Positions 16,043 through 26,000 of a stretch of DNA of 64,000 nucleotides are shown piece by piece; the stretch's first letter is position 1, and every line of letters starts with the position of its first letter. The notes beneath the pieces were generated by a model. It saw only the letters and a list, made by a program, of their open reading frames with translations, did no database searches and was not told the DNA's origin. The position numbers were made by a program, and so were the translations under genes. The DNA is from Lachnospiraceae bacterium UBA1712 (lineage in GTDB: Bacteria > Bacillota > Clostridia > Lachnospirales > Lachnospiraceae), in contig DCJA01000001.1 in assembly GCA_002317175.1 (NCBI GenBank), positions 102,091-166,090 on the forward strand, read 5' to 3'.

Positions 16043-17362
16043 TTATTCCTCTATGATTTCATAAAAATCATTCATAATCTCATCTGGTGTACGAGGTGAG
16101 AACTTGTACTGAAGAAGTCTCTCCTGTATAGCCTGTCCATCCTTAAGAGCCTGTTGCATTTCAGGACTCATTTCATCAGTATTAGCTAACTGATAAACTT
16201 CAGATGTTTCAAGATAGCTTAGGAACTTACGTCTAACTACAGCACCAAGCTTCTTCATGTTCTTCTCCTGAACCGCACCACCAAGTCGGGATACGCTTAA
16301 TCCGTAGTTAATAGCTGGCTTAAGACCCTTTTCAAAATTCTTTTTTGAAAGAACTAACTGACCATCAGTAATAGATATAATATTTGTTGAGATATAATCT
16401 GTAATATCTCCACCTCTCGTCTCAACTATTGGAAGCAATGTAATAGAGCCTCCATTCATATGCTGACAGCCCTTCTCAAGCATTCTTGAATGTGTATAGA
16501 AAATATCAGGTGGATAGGCATCTCTACCAGGTACCTTACCTGACAACAGTGAAATCTCACGATGAATATCAGCGTGTGACTTTAAGTCATCAATTACTAC
16601 CAGGACGTCATTTCCCTCTCTCATATACATCTCCGCAATAGAGAGACCTGCATATGGAGTGAAGTAGGATACTGGTGGCTCATCATCATTGAAAGCAGCA
16701 AGAATAAGTGTATATTCCATTGCTCCCTTCTTCATAAGATCATCATAAAGATCTCTTATATTCTTCTTGGTCTTATTAACTGCTACGTAGATACAGATTA
16801 CATTTCTCTGCTTCTGATTAACAATTGTATCTATGGCAATCTGAGTCTTTCCTGTTTTCTTATCACCAATAATCAGCTGACGCTGACCATACCCAATTGG
16901 ATAAATAAGATCAATACCAGCAATACCTGTATAAAATGGACGTGATACTTCGCTTCTTTCCATGATAGGAATCGCAGGAGTCTCAATCATACAGGGACGA
17001 AGATTCTCAAACTTCTCTCCTATAAGTCTGTCTTCTCCAAAAATATCAACAATGTGGCCCAGACAGGCTTTTGAATACATGGCACAGAAGTCAAAACCAG
17101 TAGTTACTACTTCATCTCCTACATAAATCTCCGCTGTTCGCTGAAGTAAAGCTACTTTAACGATATTCTTGGAAATGGCAGTTACATATCCTACAGAATG
17201 GTTGGCAATAACAACACGCTCATAAAAGCCTACATTTTCCAGGCCTTCTACCTCGAGGATATAATCCTTAACCATGGATACATGGCCAATCTCATATACA
17301 TTGTTCATCTGTTTCATATTACGCAGCTTTGCGTTTACCAGTCCTTCTACAAACTGACTCAT
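16043..17362 (-). CDS. atpA: F1-type ATPase alpha-like subunit, shortened C-terminus
   Basis: A 439-aa protein; housekeeping alpha is about 500. Walker A GDKKTGKT lies at 166-173, the DDL..HAD..REISLL stretch at 258-273, PGRDAYPPDIFYTHSRMLE at 278-296, and LSVSRLGG at 355-362, which keeps the arginine finger (R359) that completes the beta active site. The protein ends about 60-70 residues early, so the distal part of the C-terminal helical bundle is missing. The N-terminal region is of near normal length. It overlaps the end of the b-delta-like gene by 4 nt (ATGA) and has GAGGAAGAG upstream. It should alternate with beta in a hexamer. V-type B subunit or Rho is ruled out by the alpha-specific SVSR and GDKKTGKT context. 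Confidence 0.9.
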   Translation of the reverse strand: MSQFVEGLVNAKLRNMKQMNNVYEIGHVSMVKDYILEVEGLENVGFYERVVIANHSVGYVTAISKNIVKVALLQRTAEIYVGDEVVTTGFDFCAMYSKACLGHIVDIFGEDRLIGEKFENLRPCMIETPAIPIMERSEVSRPFYTGIAGIDLIYPIGYGQRQLIIGDKKTGKTQIAIDTIVNQKQRNVICIYVAVNKTKKNIRDLYDDLMKKGAMEYTLILAAFNDDEPPVSYFTPYAGLSIAEMYMREGNDVLVVIDDLKSHADIHREISLLSGKVPGRDAYPPDIFYTHSRMLEKGCQHMNGGSITLLPIVETRGGDITDYISTNIISITDGQLVLSKKNFEKGLKPAINYGLSVSRLGGAVQEKNMKKLGAVVRRKFLSYLETSEVYQLANTDEMSPEMQQALKDGQAIQERLLQYKFSPRTPDEIMNDFYEIIEE

Positions 17363-18162
17363 CTTCTCTTCCTCGATTCGTAAATACTATAGTCATACAA
17401 TTTGCCCTGGTACTCAATTCTGATACCTTCACAAATGTTATCATCAAATTCACAAATTACATATGGAGACACATAAGAATAATCTTCATCATCTTCTCCA
17501 AGTTTTGCATGCAGGTAAGGGCTTTCCTGCTTATAGACCAGCTGAACATATTCCTTGAATCTCAATACGTCAAATTCTTCTTCAGAAGGAATAGTACTGA
17601 TGAATTCCTCCAGCATATCAAGAAGTCTACCTGTCAGTGAATCCCTCAAAACATATACCTGCTGTGCTATAGGGAGTGTACACAGATCATACATAGCCTC
17701 TGGGTTTAATTCTTTTAGAATCTTTTTGGCTGTATCAAATCTCTCCATATTTCCTTCATATGGGAACTTGTTCATTACATCTCTAATGATCTGAGCCTTA
17801 TCCATAACAAGAAGTGTTTTAGCCTTCTTATAATCCTCAAAGAAACCACTATCTATATAGTGAGCAATAGGAACGAAATTATCTCTAATAATAGGTCTCG
17901 GCTTATAAAATCTTGAAACCTCAAGAGATGTCTGATCTGCTTTAAGAATCTTAATCTTCTGTTCCAGTTCTTCCTTTGCTTCACCCAGCTGCTCAAGTGT
18001 ATTCATTTTTTCTTTAAAGTCTTCGTCAAATTCTCCAAGCTTACTTAAGAAATATGCGTTGACTTTCTTACTGGCATTCTCTGCTACTATACGTAATGAC
18101 ACAGTGATAAAGTAAATCATTACCCCGAGTATCAGAAAAATCGCTATAAATACAGCAAGCAT
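17359..18162 (-). CDS. Compact b-delta-like peripheral stalk protein
   Basis: A 267-aa protein between c and alpha, where atpF (b) and atpH (delta) normally lie. It has one N-terminal membrane helix (about 2-24), then a charged helix or coiled coil (about 30-75) as in subunit b, then a mostly helical middle. The last 25 residues (GIRIEYQGKLYDYSI) match the end of delta/OSCP, whose pattern is GxxIRIGDKxxDxSI. It therefore reads as a b-delta fusion, an arrangement known from mycobacterial AtpFH, but shorter than the sum of both parts. If correct, the complex keeps a peripheral stalk and the F1 head is held against rotation. A GGAGGCGTT ribosome site precedes the ATG. Homology of the b half rests on topology only. 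Confidence 0.7.
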   Translation of the reverse strand: MLAVFIAIFLILGVMIYFITVSLRIVAENASKKVNAYFLSKLGEFDEDFKEKMNTLEQLGEAKEELEQKIKILKADQTSLEVSRFYKPRPIIRDNFVPIAHYIDSGFFEDYKKAKTLLVMDKAQIIRDVMNKFPYEGNMERFDTAKKILKELNPEAMYDLCTLPIAQQVYVLRDSLTGRLLDMLEEFISTIPSEEEFDVLRFKEYVQLVYKQESPYLHAKLGEDDEDYSYVSPYVICEFDDNICEGIRIEYQGKLYDYSIYESRKRR

Positions 18163-18179
18163 AACGCCTCCAAATACTC

Positions 18180-18425
18180 TTAATTAATGTATGGGTTGAA
18201 GAATAATAATACTAAAACGAATGCAAAAAGTAATAAAAGTAACAAGGTCATAATAATTGCCACAAACATAACTGACTGAATTACATCACTCTTTGTCTCT
18301 GGATTACGTCCAATAGCTTCTGCTACTTTTGCGCCTAAAATACCAATACCGATTCCTGCTCCCAAAAATGCAAAACCCAGTATTGATCCAATAGCCTGCA
18401 TTGTTGATGCCAAAATTGACTCCAT
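18180..18425 (-). CDS. atpE: F-type ATPase c-like subunit lacking the ion-binding carboxylate
   Basis: An 81-aa hairpin protein. Helix 1 keeps the ring-packing glycines (GAGIGIG, 22-28) and runs into KVAEAIGRNPE, the normal polar loop (R40, P42, E43) that docks to gamma/epsilon. Helix 2 ends with the usual NPY/NPF-type sequence (77-79). A gapless comparison by eye from RNPE to NPY with known c subunits puts the essential Glu/Asp at residue 60, where this protein has Thr. From residue 48 to the end there is no Asp or Glu at all, and 61-66 are six leucines. The ring can probably form and dock to the rotor but cannot carry H+ or Na+ by the known mechanism. GGAGGCAGAC precedes the ATG. Confidence 0.9.
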   Translation of the reverse strand: MESILASTMQAIGSILGFAFLGAGIGIGILGAKVAEAIGRNPETKSDVIQSVMFVAIIMTLLLLLLFAFVLVLLFFNPYIN

Positions 18426-18455
18426 TTGTCTGCCTCCATTATCCTCTCATAAAAA

Positions 18456-20060
18456 CTAATAGGTAGTTGTCGTTGTATTCAAATATGTTGCCACTTCCTT
18501 ACCAAGATAGGTTGCAGAAGTATATTTTGCACTAACATTAGTATCAGTAACATCCTTAATATCCAGCACTACTGTTTTAGTAACACCAGCTGATCCGATA
18601 TTTTCGTCAATAACTACTGTTTGGGATTTACTTCCTACACTTACAAGAACCGTTGCTCCTGATAGTGTACTTCCTTCATAAGCTGCTGCAGTGAAGGTAA
18701 CAGTAAGGTTGTCTCCGCTTCTTGCTACTTTATTAATATCTATATATGCAACATTGGCACTTGTCGTAACCTTCTGAATATCCTGAGTTACAGTAATCTG
18801 CTCTACACCTGCACCGCTACTTGTCTTATAGGCAACATAGCCCATCTCAAGCTGATATGTATGTCCAGGAGCCAGACCAATTGATCCTCCAGAAATGACA
18901 CAGCTATTACTTGCCTTATCAAGATGAATAGTTTCAACAAGTTTCTTGTTATCATCAAGATCAAACACATTAATGAATACATCAAGATAATCATTGGTTA
19001 AATCATTAACTGTATAATCTACATCAATAGAAGTTGAATGTGGTGTAGCTGAATTAAGAGAAATCCATTTTGTCGCAGATATCGCAGCGTCACTTCCTTC
19101 GCCACCTTTTCCACCGGATCCAGCATCACCACCGATTCCACCGGAGCCACCGATTCCACCGATTCCACCGATACCGCCTTCTCCGCCGATTCCACCAGCT
19201 CCGCCTTCTCCGCCGTTACCGCCGAGTCCGCCTTCTCCACCGACTCCGCCTTCTCCACCGGTTCCGCCTTTGCCGCCAGTACCACCAGTACCACCAGTAC
19301 CACCGTTACCACCCATAATGGTAATAACCTCAGGATTTTGGGCAACTAATGTTCCATCAACCTCATCAGCTAGTCCCTTTTCATAGATTAATGGTTTATC
19401 ATTGTACTGGTTAGAACTTCCGATTATATTCTTTAAGCTTACGACCTTCTCATCATAAAGCATAAGCTCACTAGCTATATCAAAATAGACATCATCGCTC
19501 TGAAGAATAACAGGCTCCAGCATATTGATATAATAATCATCATTCATAAGCATAGCAGTACCAGACTTATGAATATTGATAGCCACATAATGATCTGTCA
19601 TGAAATCGCCGTCCACTTCATTGATCTCATTGCCAGTCATTACATACATTCTGTCTCTAAGTTTATAAAGTGATGGCTTATTCATATCTTCAACAACAGT
19701 AACTTCTTCAAGATTGTCAACAATACCATCTTCATGAATATAAAAAGCCTCACCATAAATAGTTAAATTCTGCTTCTCATTATCATATATCACCGTGTTA
19801 GGTCCAAGACAATATGTCTCTCCATCGTCTGTTGAAAGATAATATTTATCGTCCCACTTTTTAGTTATTTTACCTGCAGACAGCATATCAACATACTCAT
19901 AATCCTCAGTATATACTGTACTTCCAGCAGAAACAGGATAACTCTCATTTCTTCCCCGTATTACAGCAACTACTGCAATAGTGAACACTACCAGCATAGC
20001 CGCTATCATTACTGCAAAGGCATTGAAAGTCATCTTGTTTTTTGTGTTAAGCTTTCTCAC
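18456..20060 (-). CDS. Surface protein with (Gly-Gly-X)n rod
   Basis: A 534-aa protein with one N-terminal membrane segment (about 12-35), a membrane-proximal beta-rich domain (about 40-240) containing the shared DDYYINMLEPVIL strand near 170, then an uninterrupted tract of about 25 Gly-Gly-X triplets (about 248-325; X mostly T, E, I, V, K), and two Fn3-like beta domains to the end. Gly-Gly-X tracts of this kind can form polyglycine-II helices, which pack as stiff rods (established for other proteins, inferred here). It starts with GTG, preceded by AAGGAGAG, 18 nt after the 2143-aa gene and 30 nt before the c subunit gene. It has no C-terminal anchor. A natural candidate for a fibre attached to the rotor or stator of the adjacent ATPase. 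Confidence 0.85.
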   Translation of the reverse strand: MRKLNTKNKMTFNAFAVMIAAMLVVFTIAVVAVIRGRNESYPVSAGSTVYTEDYEYVDMLSAGKITKKWDDKYYLSTDDGETYCLGPNTVIYDNEKQNLTIYGEAFYIHEDGIVDNLEEVTVVEDMNKPSLYKLRDRMYVMTGNEINEVDGDFMTDHYVAINIHKSGTAMLMNDDYYINMLEPVILQSDDVYFDIASELMLYDEKVVSLKNIIGSSNQYNDKPLIYEKGLADEVDGTLVAQNPEVITIMGGNGGTGGTGGTGGKGGTGGEGGVGGEGGLGGNGGEGGAGGIGGEGGIGGIGGIGGSGGIGGDAGSGGKGGEGSDAAISATKWISLNSATPHSTSIDVDYTVNDLTNDYLDVFINVFDLDDNKKLVETIHLDKASNSCVISGGSIGLAPGHTYQLEMGYVAYKTSSGAGVEQITVTQDIQKVTTSANVAYIDINKVARSGDNLTVTFTAAAYEGSTLSGATVLVSVGSKSQTVVIDENIGSAGVTKTVVLDIKDVTDTNVSAKYTSATYLGKEVATYLNTTTTTY

Positions 20061-20078
20061 AAGTGCTCTCCTTAATTA

Positions 20079-23000
20079 TTAAGATACTTTAAAGCTACCT
20101 GTCTGGTTACCCAGGGCAGTTCCATTCTCATCCCTGTACTGAACACTAATACTATACTCACCTTCTGAGAAATTAGACGACATAGTAATAGGTACTTCAA
20201 TGCTTCCATTAGTAACAGTAAAGTCAGTAATCTTTGTACTCTTAATGTTTGAATAATCTGTACTCTTATAGATAGTAACAAAGATTGAAGCAACATCATC
20301 AAAGTTCTGAACTCCATTGAATGTAAGATTAACTTTATTCTGTCCCTTTGTTGCAGATGCACTGATACCAGCACATGAAGGAATCTCACTAAATTCAATG
20401 ACAGTAGAAACCGTCATTGTATCTGTATCATTTGATGTGTTTGACTTATTGTATTTAGCTACAATATCAGCCCTATACTTACCAGATACTTCCGACAGTT
20501 CAAACATTACCTTTTGATTAATATCCAAACTGCTTAAATTAGTTTTACTTGCAATAATTACATCATTCTGATACAGATATACATCAAATTTATCATCTAT
20601 AATTTCTCTATACTGATCAATCGTAGTAACATCAATACCCACCAGCTTATTCTTTGCATCCTGATATGGTGTAGCAATAAAGTTAGGAAGCTCTTCATTA
20701 ATCCTATAGTTAATCGTCTTGCTACCAAGCGGTTCTGCATTTGGACCTGCATCCTTTTCTACTGCATAAACAGTAATGGTTCTGCTCGTATCATACGGCC
20801 ACGCACCTGGATTAGCACTTATATTAATTGGCTTATTCTTGCTTAAATCCTGTGAGTAATATTTATAGCTCTCACCAAGTGGCTGTGCAAGAGTAGCCGG
20901 ACCATCATCTACTTTGTAATAAATATCAATTCCAGAACCCTCATCACCAGGCACTGCATATCGAACATACATATACTTATCTGCATAGCTATTGATAATA
21001 AGGTCAGGATTTGCCACTTCAATAGTTACATTAGAAAGTGTCTTGAAGGTATACTGATGTCCAGTCTTACCACCATCAATAGAATAAAGATCAACAATAT
21101 TATCATTCTTATCGTAGGCATAATATACCACCTTATAGGTTGTATTAAGTGCCAGCCCTCTGATATTCAGCGTAATGGTATTCTGTCCGCCAGTTGTTTC
21201 AATAGGAATTGCATTATCAGCAAAATTTGCTTTACTGTAATCTGCATCACCTGATACAAGCTTGTAATAATACTTAAGCTGACCATTCTCATCTGTTATG
21301 GACTCCTGAATAACCTTAAGATTATTACCGTTCTCGTCCTGCAATCTGGCATAAATCTTTCCATTAATCTGTGAGGTATCTCCAACAACCTCCATCTTAA
21401 GAGAAGCCGATCTGGCACCAATAGAAGTATTACCTATCTGATCTACAGCAGGCATCAAATCATTAAGTGTTATTATCCATGATTTATCTGCATCATTAAA
21501 GCTAAGTTTATTTTTTGTAAGCTGCAGCCCCTCTACATTCAGATAAGAGTTGGTCTTTGAATCAAATACACCATTCTTATCCAGTTTAAGACCGCTAATT
21601 GTATACTGTGAATCTGCACTTAATGCGGCAACAGACAATGAATTCAATAAACCTCTCTGTGTCATTGCAACTGTTGATGCATTATTTCCAGATGATAATA
21701 CTTTAAAACCGCTTAATCCATTAGCACTATCATCTCCCAAGCCAGGAATAAACAGTGAATTGGCAACAAAATTGTTACTAGCATCAGAATAAGAGTTAAT
21801 CAATGATTTAGCATTATCATAGAATCTGTAAGACTTATATTTGTTAGTATATGCAACATTATCAATAGCATTGATAGCATACAGTTTCTCTCCGTCGAGA
21901 GTTGTAGTATACTCTGTCAGTTTCTTATTAGATACATATGACAAAGTGGAATCACTGGCATATCCATCGACAACCGTACCAAATCCCTGCTTTTTATTGT
22001 TAAAATAAGCCTTTACTGAAACCGCTCCATAAGAAGCCTGTCCTGGTGTATTAATAATCAGATCCTCAAGTGGCTTTGAGTCAAGATAAGCCTCTGCATA
22101 ATACTCTAGTGTACTATCAGATGACGACTTCTTGGTCGTGTTAATATTGGTAATCAATACTGGATCATATACAACCGACTTTGCACCAGCAATAGCAGTA
22201 CCTGTGCTGTCACACTGGGTTACTGTAACCTGTAATGCAGCATATCTGGTAAGTTCATTTCCACCTCTGATAGTAAGCTTATATCTGAAACCACCCTCAT
22301 TAATTACAGCTTTCTGATAAGTAGTATCTCCTATTGTAACTTTATTTTCTGCAAGTTCTGACTCAGAAGCTATTGTTCCCTGAGCAGATATTCCAGATGG
22401 ATCACCAGTAGATGGATTCATATGTTTAACAGGTATAGACGTATGATACTTAATATCTCCTGTTTCCTTTAATTTATAGGCAATCTGTGTTACATAATAA
22501 TAATTATTACCAAGCGTATTAAACGAAACATTATTCCATGTCTGTGAAGTTCCCGCATTTACATACAAATTATTTTTATAAATTGTTCCTTTTGTATAAT
22601 TGCTATAACTAGAATATGTCCAATATTTTATAGCTATAGAACCATCATCATTCTTTATAATCGCGTTATCCGGATCAATAAATCTGTATGCCCAGACTGC
22701 TGTGCCAGATGCATTATTTACCTGATAACGTTCAATACTTGGTGGCTGCTTTTCAAGCTCAATAATCTCTGATCTGTAAAAAGGTACATCCGCAGGATCC
22801 TCATAAGCACAGTCAGGATATTTGCTACTTCTCAAATGACAGTCCATATCATTATGTCCTTCGATATCAGTAACCTCATATGTGATGAAATATCTCTTAC
22901 CACGCTTAATTACAGTACTTACATCTGCAGCTGTATTAGTACCAGGAATTGTCCAGGCCACTTTACCATCATTTGCATCGTATCCGTTAAAATAAAGGTA

Positions 23001-26000
23001 AACCAGTTTAGAACTATGTTTATCATTTGACTCAATCTTTGTACCAGTTAATACTTCTTTTGCTTTACCAGCAGCGATATCTGCAGGATAAATATCAGTA
23101 GTCTTGTAGGACTGTGTTGTGCCAGCCTTAGTGTCATCCAGCTCATAGATATGGTAGGTAATAGTATTAATATCTGTATATGGATACTCTGCTCTAAATC
23201 TAAATCCAACTACTGTTTCATCATCTGCAAAATCCTGTTTACCACCTTCAATTGCAGCGGCATTATCTATAGTAAAAGCTGTAACCTGTTTGTAAGGAGT
23301 AGGTGACTGCACATGACGTGAAGCAATGTCAAACGCATAGTAATTCTCTCCTTCTTTAAATGGAATTGAATTAAAAGTTGTATAATCCTGTGCATCCTCA
23401 ACAACAATCTTAAAATAACCACCCGAATAGAGATTGGTATCGTTATTATTAAGACTAAAATCACTCGGCTTAAGGATGTAAGTATTCTCCGCCTTAGCAT
23501 CCGCTGCAGCCAGATCCCATCCACCTATAACCTCTTCAGTAGCCTGTCCCTCAGGTATATATGTAGCCTGTTTAATTTTGCTATCATTTACAAGCTCCTG
23601 TCTGTCAAGATATGCATTCTGAATTGTACTATTCTTTTTCTTATCTGATGCAGTAGACTTATTGTTTATAGTAGCTTTTGAAAGACCAATCTCTTTCTCA
23701 ACAGTTTGTCCGTCATCTGTTGTTGTAACCTGCCATAAAGAAAATGACACAGAATCCATGACTTTAGCTTCGTAATTAGAATAAGAAAGAGAAACAGCAT
23801 CATCAACGTCACCGCCATCACCATCTGTATAAGCCATAAGACTTACTTTAATAGCAAATGCTGCATCTTCAGCACTTAGTTTTGTACCTACTAACGAAAG
23901 CGGAGTTGTATCAACAGTTTTTATTCTGTTACCAGTAAGGTATGTATTCTTCTCAACATCCGTATAGATACCATCACCATCAGTATCAATCGAACCATAG
24001 GCTGTAAGTGAATGAACAGATACCTTTCTTAGTCCTTCGTATGAAAATGGAATTTCATATGGGACCTGAGTAGTATCTATATCACCAGGCACAAAAGACA
24101 ACATTTCCAAATCATTGTATTCTGTCGTTGCATACAGCTTTATTGGATGCTCTGCATCAAACTTAAGCATCTTAACGTTACCAGGATCAGTTACTCTGAT
24201 TACACCAGTAATAACATCATGGTGAGCAGTCTGACTCGGATTAGCATTAAGATCAGGATTGGTCACTATGATTTCAACCATAAGATTACTACTAGTTGAA
24301 GATAGATTTTTAGGTACAGAACCCATAGAACAAAGTTCCATATCCTTAATATTGTCATTAAAGAGTACTACAACCCTTCCTACATACTCACTTCCATCTC
24401 CATCAGGAATAGTGAACACAGAAGTTATAGGCTCCGTTGTTTCTTTTACATAAGTAGGCGTAAGTCCACTAAAGTTATTTCCAGCTATTGCATCTCCATT
24501 ATCTGAATCTTTCTTGTAGAGTTCATATCTATATCCAGTAATTCCATAATCAACATCACGAAGCTCGTTCAAAGAAAGAGACATAGTCCTGTTTTTCTCA
24601 TTAACTTCAAGTTTTGCCTGAATACTAGGAACATACACAAGTGCAGCATCAGGATCAGCTGCAGCACTAGCCTTATCATATGGCTGTTTCTTAAGAGTAT
24701 GCATCTCTACAACAGTGTCACCACTCTTAACCAGCTGGTTCTCTACCAGGACATTGTCAACTTCAACATAATACTTATGATCACTCTCGATACCATTTTC
24801 TCTAAATGGATTATTACCATTATCCACTATGTGTTCCGTAGGAGACACAAGCGCAGCAGGGCTTGTATCAACATCAAGAGACGCCGTCTTACCATCTAAA
24901 GATACTCTGAATCCAGGTACACCTGAAGAATTGTCAGGTGACTTAATAGTATATTTAGCTATCTCTCTCTTAGTACCATCATTGCCATCCAAATCGTATA
25001 CATTAACAGTATATTCTGTAATTCTCGAATCAGTAGCCTTAACATCAAATGAAATCTTGTCTGAGGTTACCTCCATAGGAGAAACCTCAATTCCAAGAGC
25101 ATCTGTCTTAAAAGTCTTAGAAAAGAAGGTAGCATCTGTCAGTGTATAGTTATCTGCAACACTATAACCACCTTTGACAACCATTACATATTCTTTATCC
25201 GGATCAAGTCCAGTAAACTTCAAACTTGCTCCACTAGGGCTCGACTCTAAAGCTGCACCATATTCTGCAGCTTTGTTCTCAGAATAAACCATAGCCATTG
25301 TTTCTTTATCATACAGATATACTCTGGTTGAACCAGTTGTTAACGAAGCAGTCTCATTAGGATCTTCAAGTTTTAATGTCATAGTAGCATTGCCCGAATT
25401 AACATCATAATCCTTACCTGCGGCTGTATCAGTTGAGTCATTAATCATAGATACAACTGGTCTGATATTAAGGCTGACAGCTGCAAGGTCACTACCTTTA
25501 TTAGCATTAGAAGCATCTTCTCCGTCATCACCATCCAGACCATCAAATCCAAGTGCTCCTGCTTCGCCCTCGATTCCATCACTACCTACTTCTCCAAGCA
25601 TACCCTCCTGCCCCTGTGAGCCTTCAGCACCATCCTGACCAAGAGAGCCTTCTTCACCATCTTTACCATCCTTGCCCTCAGTACCATTGGTTCCATTGGT
25701 ACCATTTGCTCCATCCTTACCATTGATTACATTAAAAGTAGGAATATGAACTGATTCCTCAGTATTCTCATCAACCTTAATATAATTATCATCATTGAGT
25801 GCCAGGTCATTAAGTGAAATAGCAGAACCATCTCCCGCTGTAAAGCTCTTACCTACAAGATTGAGTTCCTTTCCGCTTGCAGTAATAAGCTTACTTTCTG
25901 CAGAAATAGTCTGATATGTGCCATTTACATGCGAGATACGAACAATACCATTGTCAACATACGAAATCTGAGCATAGTCAGGGAAGTCAACCATCTGGTC

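Noticed and set aside
18180..18425. Loss of the c-subunit carboxylate through a local frameshift or error
   Set aside because: Helix 2 has no acidic residue at any nearby position, and both flanks (RNPE loop and NPY end) are in frame at the right distance, so a single error does not explain it.
19070..19318. A His/Arg-rich open frame on the plus strand
   Set aside because: It is the complement of the Gly-Gly-X tract of the 534-aa protein; composition is an artefact of the repeat.
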